Part shown: positions 1-9,494 of the stretch, in pieces
Layout: each line of letters opens with the position of its first letter
Position numbering within the stretch: position 1 is the stretch's first letter
Origin: Septoria linicola
Taxonomy: Eukaryota; Ascomycota; Dothideomycetes; Mycosphaerellales; Mycosphaerellaceae
DNA: 64,000 bases
Direction: 5' to 3'
Assembly: GCA_024114885.1 (NCBI GenBank)
Contig: CP099427.1
Span: 310,001 to 374,000, forward strand
The notes under the pieces: model-generated
What the model saw: only the letters and a program-made list of their open reading frames with translations
Database searches by the model: none
What the model was told of the DNA's origin: nothing
Translations under genes and position numbers: made by a program

Positions 1-219
1 GATGGTGGATTTACCGCTGCCAGAGGCTCCGACTAAGGCGATGGATCGGCCAGGCAGTATTTTAAGGCTGATACCGTTGAGATTTGGCTGCTCGGGTCGA
101 TAGGCGAAGTGTACGTTCCGTAGCTCAATTGTACCTTGAAGGTCAGGAAGTGCCTGTCTTTCAGTACTTGAAACGTCGATGATTGGTACTCGGTCGAAGA
201 GAAGTGGATTATTGGAATG
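1..219 (-). pseudogene. ABC-B type (MDR/Ste6-like) transporter, internal fragment cut by window edge and by a breakpoint
   Basis: The minus strand reads open from about 219 to the window edge. It encodes the stretch leading into the nucleotide-binding domain of an ABC exporter: NNPLLFDRVPIID, then LPDLQGTIELRNVHFAYRPE, then the Walker A loop ALVGASGSGKST just before base 1. In full-length ABC-B transporters this linker follows the membrane domain, where it ATP-powers export of small molecules or peptides at the plasma or vacuolar membrane. Here no membrane domain follows upstream: at about 200-220 the homology stops and the opposite strand becomes an NRPS adenylation domain. The gene therefore lacks its N-terminal half; whether the C-terminal half is intact lies outside the window. 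An exporter next to a synthetase is typical of secondary-metabolite clusters. Confidence 0.8.
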
Positions 220-2940
220 CTCGCTATGTTCAGGATTGGAGGGACATTTGTATCGTTAGACGCGACACTTCCTCCTGCCAGACTGGCCTCTATGTTGCGA
301 GCCTGCGAACCCAGTGTTCTCCTCTGCCATGCTGCGACTAGCTCCCTTGGTATTACAGTCATCTCAGAGTCGAACTCGGCCATTCAAATGCTGCTCTTCG
401 AGAACATAGGCTCTGAAGGTCGCGGCTCCACCGAGACACAGAACTTCGAAGATCCTAACAGGCCTGCTCTATGCTTGTGTACAAGCGGGACGACAGGTGT
501 TCCAAAGGCGATTCTTCTTTCGTCTCGTGGCTTCCTCAACTGTCTTGGCAACCAGTCCAAGACACACGGCGTAAAGAGGGAGGATGTCATCTTACAACAG
601 AGCAACTTGGGTTTCGATATGGCGATAGCCGAAGCTTTGCTAGCCATGACACATGGTAGCACTTTGGTCATTGCTCCTCAGTCGAGCCGTGGCGACCCTG
701 TGGCAGTGACAAGTCTGATGGTCGAGGAGGACGTGACCTTTACCTTCGCTTATCCCACCGAGTATCTGATGTGGATTCGGTACTGCGTTGACAATCTGTC
801 CCAGATGCGTCGATGGCGCTTGGCTCACTGTGGAGGAAAAAAGGTGCCTGATGCTCTTCGCCGCGAATTACGTCAGCTCAAGCACATTCCAGTATTTGCT
901 GATGCATATGGACCTACAGACATCTCAATCTGCGTCACCATGGAACACGACGAAGATCTGGTGTTTGACCCACTCGCAGCAGGCGCGACATGTGTAGGCC
1001 GTCCGGTTGCCAATGTTGGCTGCTTCATCCTAGATGCCTACGGCCATGTCTGCCCTCCGGGAGTACCAGGAGAGATCTGCGTCACTGGAGCTGGTGTCGC
1101 TCTGGGCTACGCCGGTGCCGAAGCAACTGCCAAATCTTTCGTGGAAGACTTTCAGATCCCAGATGGGGTCGGCATCTCGCTGTCACAAGGAAAGGATGTA
1201 CAAGACTGGAGATCGAGGAGTGTGGCGATCTGACGGTACCTTGGGATACTTGGGTAGACTTGGTCATGATACGGTCGTCAAAATTCGAGGATTGAGGACT
1301 GATTTGACTGATGTCGAGAACGCCATTCTTACCCATGGATCCCATATGTTGTCCGACGTTGTCGTCACTCTGCGCACAGAACAGGATGAAGCATTCTTGG
1401 TCTGCCAAAGCCGTCGTCGCAGGATTCCGAGAGCGAGCAAAGCCGATCGATACAATCACTGGAGACGCTCATGCAGTATCTGCCGGTCCCAAAGCACATG
1501 AAGCCCAGTTGCGTATCGCTGTTGACAAAGCTGCCGTTGACTGCCAACGGCAAAGTGGACCGTCGTGCACTTTCCCAAGTGATACTGGCGCCTAGTAGAG
1601 AGGCAAATTCTGCTGAGGAAGCGACTGGGTCTAACGTAGCTTTGCCTCATTGAAAGAAGTGGAGCTGCGCCTTCTCTGGAAGCGAATCTTTGATCGTGAG
1701 GATCTCCCAAGACAGCCCAACGTGGACTTCTGGGCCATGGGAGCTTCGTCTCTGCACATTGTCAAGCTTCAGGCCGCGATTCGTGTTGACATGTTAGTCG
1801 AAGTGTCAATCCGCGATCTGTTCATGCATAGTACACTTGGAAGCATGGCACAGCTTGTTTCTGATCGAAGTGCCAGTGCTCCTCCGCGTGCAGTACTTGA
1901 CTGGGATCACGAAACAAGGATCACGACCGAATTGAAGCTGGCACTCGGGACCACAACTGAGGCGGATACTATGCTGCAAGACCCACGCCATGTACGGAGA
2001 TCCTCTTGACAGGCGCGAACAGCTATCTTGGCGGTCACATCCTCAAGTCTCTCCTCCGATCCCCCGGGATCCGCAAGGTTCATTGCATTGCCGTATCGCA
2101 TGAATCACAACTCCCAACTGGAATAGATCGAGCGCGCGTTGCCGTGTATGAAGGGAGTAGCCTTCATCAGCAAGATTTCGGTTTAGACTAAAGGACCATT
2201 GCCATGCTTACTGACAATGTCGACCGCATCGTCGCTGCCGGAAGCCATGGGCACTGCCTACACAATTATGCCTCTCTTCGTCGAACAAATGTCGAGAGTA
2301 CCAAAACCTTGGCACTTTGGGCTTACCGTCGTCGCATCCCAGTCCATTTCGTGTCATCAAATCGAGTCACTCTGCTCGCACAAGAAGCTGGGACTATGCT
2401 CTCCCCTTCAAGTGTTCAGCAGTATATGCCGAAAGATGATGGATCGGAAGGACTTACAGCATCGAAGTGGGCAGGTGAGGTGTTCCTCGAAAGATTCGCA
2501 GACCAAGCCGCCGGCCGAAACTCCTCAATTCCCATCACGATTCATCGCCCATGCTCATTGATCGGGGATGAAGCGCCGTTGGATGATGCTTTGAACTCCA
2601 TTCTGAGATTTTCGATCCTCATGGATGCTGTCCCGCGGATTGCGAGTCTTCCAGTAGCTGGCTACTTCGACTTTGCGCCAGTAGAAGCCGTGGCGGAGGC
2701 TATCGCTGAGGCTGCCACAGATACAGCACAGCCTTTTCAAATTCGCTTCCATCATCGCAGTGGAGGCGTCAAGGTCACACCAGCTGAGCTTCGAGGACAT
2801 TTGGAGACATTGTTCAATAAACATTTCGAAGAGCTGGAATTGGAGGAGTGGACCGAAAAGGCGCTGAAGCTTGGCGTTGAGCCCATGATTGCGATACACC
2901 TACGTGCTGTCTTCTCTAGCGGCCAGCAGTTGGTAATTTC
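172..2940 (+). pseudogene. PKS-NRPS/NRPS-like synthetase remnant: adenylation, carrier and reductase-like domains
   Basis: The domain order is A-T-R. The A domain starts late, at core A2 (MLAMFRIGGTFVSLDA, about 217), so A1 and everything N-terminal are missing. Core A3 (LCTSGTTGVPKAI, near 475), A5 (YGPTDIS), A6 (GEICVTGAGVALGY), A7 (MYKTGDRG, near 1197) and A10 (PLTANGKVDRRAL, near 1533) follow. The carrier site is FWAMGASSLH near 1730. The C-terminal Rossmann domain starts at LLTGANSYLGG (about 2003) and continues through NYASLRRTNVESTK and VHFVSSNRVTLL. Frame changes near 1165-1195, 1410, 1650 and 1990, plus TAA at 2189-2191, break it. In the SDR motif G-x-x-x-S-K-W the usual Tyr is Leu (GLTASKW), as in non-redox R*/Dieckmann-type terminal domains. 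Homology fades after about 2940. The product class cannot be deduced. Confidence 0.82.
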
Positions 2941-3692
2941 CGTTCATGCGAGCGCGAGACTCACGTGCAGGGGGTCTGAAATGAGCTTAGCGTGGGTCAA
3001 CATTGTTAGAGTGAACTTGCTGCAGAATGTACCTCGATACTCCTGGTATGCCACTCCCTGCCATGGCAAGGGCATCTCCTGTTGTGTTTCACAAAAAGCA
3101 TATCTCAGCCCAGAACTTTGCACAGTGATCGGATTCGAAGCTAAATTGGACCACAATCACGGCTCCATCGGTCAAATTGGCAATTATAGATGGAGGAGCC
3201 GCACACGCTGTGTCTACACCCAAGACAAGATCAACAAACTGGGCATTCCTGGAGAATGCTTGCTTGTGATCCGTGATTGAGATTGGTGGAGAGGCGTAGA
3301 ACGCCTTAGATTTGACGGGCAGGTCCGAGCGATACTTGAAGTGCGTGGACAATTTCCTGCAAGCCGCGATAGCCATGGGGAGGTTTTGGATCATGCTTGC
3401 TGAGAAGAGGAGATGGTCCACTTCCCTCCATGTGACATGCGTGGCAACCCTAGCTCAGCCATGCGTGTATTGCTTGTGTATTGCTTGTCTCTTCAATCCT
3501 GGCCTCGATGAGGTATGTGAAAATAGATTAGAGCCAGTACAGACCAGGAATATCCCAAAGACCAGGACACTCAGCTGTGCCCGAGTGGACATCCTCCGAA
3601 TACAAAACTAGAGGGTTCCCCTCTTCTCTCGGACTCATTCAAGTATATTCTCACCCGGATCAATCAACCAGGACATTAAGAGAACAGCCATC
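2941..3692. other. no gene recognised
   Basis: Downstream of the synthetase remnant the reading frame stays open to 3280 but no longer resembles a reductase domain. A minus-strand frame at 3089-3421 is open for 110 codons, but I recognise no family in it. The last 100 bases hold a CT-rich stretch (3620-3632) and a TATA-like AAGTATATT (about 3640-3650) that may belong to the promoter of the secreted-protein gene starting at 3693. Confidence 0.4.
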
Positions 3693-4128
3693 ATGCCATC
3701 CATCATGCAGAGCATTACCATTGCAAGTTTCGCCGTGCTTGTCGCGGCTCAAGGCGATCTCAGCGAGTCCAAGTTCGCAAAGGCACCAGCGAAGAGTAGC
3801 TGCTACGATATCCAAGGCTACAACGGGTACGTAGTAATGGCTTTGCAAGCCTCCCGTACTGTGAGGGTATCAACGTGGCTAACAATTATGCTCGCTCATT
3901 TCCAGATACTACTGCAACGCTCAGTCTCAATTGGTAAGATTTTAGGGTAAACCACAGTTATGGAAGACTGGCTGACTGTGATACTAGATGCGCTGCACTA
4001 CTGGCAGCCCAGGCTCAGCCCCTTCTGAAGAATTCTGTCAGCAGTGTGGCCTGAATGGCTGTACTGCTGATGTTAATGGATACTCGGGCTATTGCTACCA
4101 GGGAGGACAAGGCACCAATAATTGTTAA
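3693..4128 (+). CDS. small secreted cysteine-rich protein, candidate effector (3 exons, 100 aa)
   Basis: I built this gene by splicing exons 3693-3826, 3906-3933 and 3988-4128. The introns are 78 and 54 nt, with donors GTACGT and GTAAGA and acceptors CAG and TAG; the frame is kept at both joins. The product has 100 residues: a hydrophobic signal peptide (residues 1 to about 19, ending VLVAA), a short Lys/Ser-rich segment, then a Cys-rich body. There are eight cysteines, at 37, 48, 57, 71, 74, 79, 90 and 100, so four disulfides are possible. The segments between them are rich in Gly, Asn and Tyr. Size, signal peptide and even Cys count fit secreted effector or antimicrobial-like proteins of plant-associated fungi. 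I recognise no named family. It lies about 7.3 kb from the RIP block. The inference rests on architecture only. Confidence 0.72.
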
Positions 4129-4852
4129 TAGACACATCAAGTCCGATACAGAAGACGGTCGCGGCGTTGTATAAAGTCGTCGCCCTGATGCATAGAGCAA
4201 ACAGCTTGACAAAGAATGCATCTTTACGCGAAAATCTAATTGACCTCCGACCCACGCTGCTTCGTATGTCAAACAGAGAACCACACCTCCGTTAATTTGA
4301 ATAATGTATAAGACATCATCATCTGATGAGAACTGCCTCATCTTTTCGGAGTCAGACTCCATTCTGGTACTTGCGCTTACGACGATTCATGCTTGAATGA
4401 CTATCGCGACTTTGCACTTGGTGCTTGGCGGCAGCGTTTGCACTCCCTTCACCTCGATGTACGCTAGTAACTAGCTTCGCAGCTCTTGTACTTCGCAGCA
4501 CTCGACAGCCAATCAGATATCGCCGCCATGTTCCTGGCTATTGTCGAGCTCTCCGCATGACTGACAATAGTAATGCACTGCTAGCGCGGTCGATCAGTCC
4601 GTGCTTCTGTCTCCCTCTGACTTCTTCCTTTCTCCCTCCTAAACTTCAACCTCAACTGCTTTCTTTACCACCTCTTCTAGTAACATCACGCACGCTGGAA
4701 GCCTCCATAACTCAGTCGAGCCGTGTTCCTCGCGCCGATAGCCTTTGTAAGCGCCGCGAACCAATGTGTTGTTTCTGTTGCTAACTGTTCCAGGCAGACT
4801 CGAGTCTGAATTCAATCGACACAACCAACTCGACATTGTAGCGCCCCCCACG
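4129..4852. other. intergenic, nothing recognised
   Basis: Short frames occur on both strands (for example minus 4015-4362), but none shows a family motif, signal peptide or convincing splice pattern. A C/T-rich tract at about 4600-4680 precedes the next gene and may be part of its promoter or leader. Confidence 0.4.
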
Positions 4853-6130
4853 ATGCCTGATCGCCCTACAGGCAGACACGCTGGTCCAGCGACTCTACCA
4901 TCGAATGGCTCTTGCCCATTCTTGGACATGGCAGAAGAGCTGCGCGTGATCATTTATCAATTCGCATATGGCCATAAATACACGAACGGCCTGGTCGCCA
5001 AGGGAGAGATCGACGAGCGCCATGGGAAGCAGGCGAGAGAAGGTAACGCGAGCTCCTCACTGCCTGTTTTCAAACACGCAGTTGACGAACTCATGGTAAG
5101 TTCACACCCTCAGCCCTCGTGCATAACCGTATGCCAACTATTTGCTGACACATAACAGGTTTGCAAGCGATTCTTTGCTGGCGCTGCGCCCGTGCTCTGT
5201 ACTGCACAAGTTCTCGTAAATCCAGATCGTGAATATCACGGGGCCAAGGACACTGTCAAGAGCCTTCTACTCCAGGCGTACGTGCGAAGTGCCGAGAAAA
5301 TTCACTGCAATGACCTTTACGAGATCGGCCAATTCTCGTCACTGAGGCACCTCGACATCACGATTGGCGCGTACTTCTTGGAACACGAGGGCGGCTTTCG
5401 AAGCTAACCATGGTTGAGAGTCTTCGACGAGAGTGACTTTGTAGAGCTGCCTCTGGTGGTCAGATCGAAGGCCCTCCGCGGCCTTCAGAGCTTCTCCATC
5501 ATCCCGGACTCCAATCATTACGCCGACACGCCCGAGAAGGAAGCAACGTGGGCCTCCAGTATCCAGGCACTCCAGCAGTACATCATGTCGCTGGTGACGA
5601 AGCCAAAAGGTCCCCATCATAATAGGACCGCTCGTCGCGACGGACAGAACACCCTTTACCCTGGTTCCCGTGTCAGTATGATTTACTCGACTTTGTTGCC
5701 AGCCGAAGACGAGTACGTCTATGCAGACGTAGATATCGCTGCAGCCGAGCAGGATCCAGAACAAATGGTTATTGGCAGCATTCACGGCCAGCCTGTACAC
5801 GCTCCTCGCTCCATGCGCGCCATCCCGGACTTCAAGATGACCAGGGAGAACCCATTCTTAGCGCTTTCACTCCAGTGGCAGGCAAAGCGCACCCAAGAAC
5901 TTCTCTGGAAGGTGCCTGGAGCGACAATGGGCACAGTCTATGCCACACACCAAGCTATCAACCACAGTATTGGCCGGGCCATCGCCATTGAGGCGGACGA
6001 GTCTGAGTCCGCAAAACCAATGACTGGCAACGATGTAGCGGCTGAAATGGGCATGACAGGATTCCAGCTGTATGACTACATCTACAAGTTTCAGCAAGCC
6101 CATCCAGATTTCGACTCCAATTTGGAGTAG
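4853..6130 (+). pseudogene. uncharacterised ascomycete protein with one in-frame TAA
   Basis: Exon 1 (4853-5095) ends in a phase-0 donor GTAAGT. The intron is 5096-5158 (63 nt, acceptor CAG) and exon 2 is 5159-6130. The N-terminus holds FLDMAEELRVIIYQFAYG, which resembles the short leucine-rich 'lp.ElR..IY' box at the start of many fungal F-box-like or 2EXR-like proteins. The rest (about 400 codons) has no domain I can name. The single interruption is TAA at 5405-5407, between HEGGFRS and PWLRVFDESDF. Both sides read as one continuous protein, and CAA to TAA is a CpA transition, the type RIP causes. Either the gene is a recent pseudogene, or it makes a short 153-residue product, or the base is a sequencing error. 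The ATG at 4853 follows a CCCCCACG context and is the first in frame with the conserved box. Confidence 0.6.
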
Positions 6131-7271
6131 GGAAGCAAAGAAGACCAGTCTGCTCAAGCGCGCCACGCGTACTTTGTCAACAACCCCTTGCGTCTACTGC
6201 GGATCCACGTTCTGTACTTCTGTGGTTTTGCAATTGTTTCTAGTCGGTGTTTGGCGCGTGTGGCTTGGTGTTCTCGGGAAGGGGAAGACTTGCTCTGCTT
6301 GCTTTGCTGTTAACCATTCGATGCCGTACGCTTGACTGTCGAGCCTAGTTCTGCAAGCATATAGCGAGGTTGCAAGCATAAAGAAGTGGCAAGCGTCAGC
6401 GCTGAAGATGGCCACTGTGTATTAGGGGGCAAACATACTTTGAAGCTCATTCTCCACGTCTCTTTCTCCTACGTCTTGCTACCCTGAACGTCGTGAAGAA
6501 CTTCTAGGTGCCTTTGATATCAAGTGATCGCGGTGAGAAGAAGGGCCGGCAAGGTGACGTCCTGCCAAGTAGCTTTGTCGACAAAGTCAGTAACGTGTAA
6601 GCAGCTGGCGACCAACATTCAAATTTGACTTCAAAAACTTGCTTGAGATTACCACCACCATGCTACCTAAGTACCTCTACACTGCGCGAGCAGCATACAC
6701 CACCTCTTCACCATCTCATTTGCCCTTTGATCGATAGCAGACTCAAGCTCGCCGAACGCTGCAAATGGGTATTCTGTCAAAAACGAAAAGCAAAAGAACA
6801 AGTCCAACGCAATGGCTTTTCACATCTCTTCGTCTCCTTTCCACGCCAGCTGTACCAGACAGCATGCACCATGCTCCAGTCATGCCTCCTCGAAAAGCCA
6901 AAGCATCGCTTGCAAGATCCCACACATGGCGGGTTCCTGAATGGAAAGACGTGGTATCATCAAGCAATAAGCAAAAGCATAAAACCCGTTACGAGATAGC
7001 GGCAGACAGAAAACCGTCACCGTCAAACGCCATCTCGACCTCGCACCCACTTCTTCTTTTTCTTCTCTCGTGTTTCTCGTCTGCTCGTGAGCAGAGTTCG
7101 CCCGCAGCGCGCACGTCCTCCAGCTGTCCATTCTGCCGTTTCGCGTATGACCATGAAGTATCAAGTGGTAAGTAAGATGATTAGATGTTGTTGACAACAT
7201 GTCTAATGGTGGATAGACAGATCGTTTGAAATGCAACAAGTTGTTAAGGTCGACCGAAGAGGATATTACAA
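6131..7271. other. intergenic, nothing recognised
   Basis: This 1.1-kb gap lies between two genes that converge on it. Frames at 6625-6999, 6765-7175 and minus 6880-7317 overlap each other, have no recognisable domain and carry the mixed composition expected of untranslated DNA. Part of it must hold the 3' UTRs of both neighbours. Confidence 0.4.
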
Positions 7272-9494
7272 TCACCTCTTCTTGGGCCTCGCAGCTAGAT
7301 TGCCCCCAGCAAACCAAGCGGCGAGAGGAGAGATCTCTTTGGACTTAATACTCTTGCTTCGTGCCTTAGTCTTGTCCTTGCTGCTCGGCTTGTCCAGGAC
7401 AGGAGAGATGCCAGGCGGGAAGCTGCCTATGCCGCCGAAGGGATCTGGGTAGGCGCCTCCAGGACCTGGTGGTGGAGGCGGTGGCATTCCATGATGACCA
7501 GGAGGTGGCGGTGGCATGAACATCATCGTCTCGGGACTGCCGGGCTTCTTACTGCTCTTCTTTCCAACATCCTTGCCCTTCTTGCCACCTTTCTTGCTGG
7601 GCTCAGGTCCCATGTCAAAAGCGCTGAAACCTCCGATACCAAGGTTGGCAAAGGGATCGTGCAGACCCGTGATAGGATCGTCCTTGGGCGGCTTCTTCTC
7701 CTCCTCCATAGGCCAGAGGTGCATCGTCACTTCCCAGTCAGGCTGAATCATCGAGTCCCAGATTTGAGGCAGGATGATCTCCCCGTCAGGCCCAGTGAGG
7801 TCGTAGTGGCCTTGGTGAACGTGATCGCCGATCATGTCTACGTGAAGGAAGGCCTGTTTGATCAATGTCTCCATGCCCTTCCAGGTCTTGCAGATTGACC
7901 ATGGGAAGCTGAACTTCCTGCCAACAGCATCCTTGAACCGGATTGGTGCCTTTTGCGAGTCGGGAGTGGGCTTGCTCTTCTCGATCTGCTCCTCGAGCGC
8001 CTTCTTCGCCTTCTCCGACTCCTCTTTGGCCTTTTCGGCGTCAGCCAGCTTCTTCTCATGCTCTTCCTTTGCCTTCTTCGCAGCAGCCTCGGCTTCATCC
8101 TTGGCTTTCTTTGCGGCCTCGTCTGCTTTCTTCTCGGCATCCTCTTTGGCCTTCTTACTTGCTTCAGCGATTTCCTGCTTCCGTTTCTTCTCTTCTTCTG
8201 CCTTGGCCTTTTCGGCAGCTCTTGCAGCAGCCTCTGCCTCTTTCTCAGCAATGTATTGCTTCTCGCGTGCAGCGCGCTCCTGCTCGTGCTTCTTGATGAG
8301 CTCCTTGAGCGCAGAGATCTCATCATTCTTCACGTCCTGGTCTTTGGTATCTTCTTCCTTTTTCTTGGTCAGCAACTCTTTCAGTGCCTCAATGTCCTTG
8401 TTCTTCTCAGGCTCTTTGGGTGGCGGCGAGTTGGCCGGCGATTGGTGGTAGGCGGGCATGCCCATTGGGGGAGGATACATAGGATACCCTGGCATGCCGT
8501 AAGGAACGCCATAAGGCGAAGGATATCCTTGCGTTTGGTAAGGCATCATCGCTTGGTCGGGTGGACCATATGGAGAAGCAGCTGCGAAACTCTGAGGTCG
8601 CGGGCGACGCCCATGCATGTCAGCTTCTGATGGGTGTCGATGTACTGATGGCGGCGGACCCATGTGGCTCATGGGCGGCTCGGGCGCACCAGCAAAGTAG
8701 CCAGTGCTTTCGGTCATCGGCGAGAAGGGGTTAGGCGGTGCTGCTCCATGTGCTGCGAACGGGTTTGCATGCGCAGGATAACCAAATGGGTCTTGTCGAG
8801 TCGCTACAAGAGCCTGTCGAGGATCATGGTATTGGTCCGGGTAGCCTGCTGAAGGGCCTGATGCCATTGTCGGTGGGTAGCCACCATGGCTGCCGGGCGG
8901 CACATGTCTGTATCCAGGATACTGTGCGCGGGGCATGCCATGGTGGCCGTGATATGGGTAGTCGTCTGCCACGGTTCCTGCGCTCGACGAGCCGTCCGAG
9001 TGCACACGCCTCGACGAGCTACGTTCGTGTCGACGGTCGTGGCGGCTTTCGTGCCTGGACTGGTGACGGGAAGACTGTCGCCGCGGCGGACTTCTCTCCT
9101 CTCGCTCTCGATCTCTGTAGTCCCTGCGAGAGGAGTGCCGTCGGGCGGGAGGTCGAGGGGCCTCCACTGTAGGACGACGTGAGGCGGGTACGCGCGACCG
9201 CGAAGCTGAGTCGGACGGGTCGATGTCGTCGTCGTCGACGCGGTCCCAGCTGGAGTCGCTGGAGGACGGGCTTTGACTCCCACCGCTCGAGATGGGCGAT
9301 CGCACCGATGCACTGCCGCCAGATGATGTTGTGCCGTTGGGAAACACGTGTATGATCCTCTCTCCCGCTCGTACAGAGAATGAGGCTGTACTTTGTCTGC
9401 GAGGTCGTGCAATGTCAGCTGAAGACTCCTTCGGAGCACTTGCACGCGGAGAGGGAACTCTAGGAGCGCCTTTCTGCGGGACGCGGGATGCCAT
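7272..9494 (-). CDS. ubiquitin-like domain protein with Pro-rich and coiled-coil regions (740 aa)
   Basis: This is a single exon, read from ATG at 9494 (MASRVPQKGAP). The frame stays open upstream to 9875, but that extension looks like leader sequence. The N-terminal third is Ser/Arg-rich and low complexity. The middle is rich in Pro, Gly, Tyr and Met. It is followed by about 130 residues of Lys/Glu/Ala coiled coil (frame around 7990-8400), then a compact domain (frame around 7700-7950) with IRFKDAVGRKFSFPW, then GHYDLTGPDGEIILPQIW, matching the fungal ubiquitin-like domain often found in uncharacterised ascomycete proteins (ULD_2 type). The C-terminus is poly-Pro and basic. There are no catalytic residues and no membrane segment. 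The architecture suggests a scaffold or adaptor, but the function is unknown. The coiled-coil region creates long false frames on the plus strand. Confidence 0.85.
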   Translation of the reverse strand: MASRVPQKGAPRVPSPRASAPKESSADIARPRRQSTASFSVRAGERIIHVFPNGTTSSGGSASVRSPISSGGSQSPSSSDSSWDRVDDDDIDPSDSASRSRVPASRRPTVEAPRPPARRHSSRRDYRDREREERSPPRRQSSRHQSRHESRHDRRHERSSSRRVHSDGSSSAGTVADDYPYHGHHGMPRAQYPGYRHVPPGSHGGYPPTMASGPSAGYPDQYHDPRQALVATRQDPFGYPAHANPFAAHGAAPPNPFSPMTESTGYFAGAPEPPMSHMGPPPSVHRHPSEADMHGRRPRPQSFAAASPYGPPDQAMMPYQTQGYPSPYGVPYGMPGYPMYPPPMGMPAYHQSPANSPPPKEPEKNKDIEALKELLTKKKEEDTKDQDVKNDEISALKELIKKHEQERAAREKQYIAEKEAEAAARAAEKAKAEEEKKRKQEIAEASKKAKEDAEKKADEAAKKAKDEAEAAAKKAKEEHEKKLADAEKAKEESEKAKKALEEQIEKSKPTPDSQKAPIRFKDAVGRKFSFPWSICKTWKGMETLIKQAFLHVDMIGDHVHQGHYDLTGPDGEIILPQIWDSMIQPDWEVTMHLWPMEEEKKPPKDDPITGLHDPFANLGIGGFSAFDMGPEPSKKGGKKGKDVGKKSSKKPGSPETMMFMPPPPPGHHGMPPPPPPGPGGAYPDPFGGIGSFPPGISPVLDKPSSKDKTKARSKSIKSKEISPLAAWFAGGNLAARPKKR

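Noticed and set aside
3089..3421. 110-codon minus-strand frame downstream of the synthetase remnant
   Set aside because: It reads smoothly but shows no motif I can assign and no splice partners, so I list it only as an open frame within the intergenic entry.
7858..8630. Long plus-strand frames (197 and 225 codons, Ser/Phe- and Leu-rich)
   Set aside because: They are antisense shadows of the Lys/Glu/Ala coiled coil of the ubiquitin-like-domain gene.
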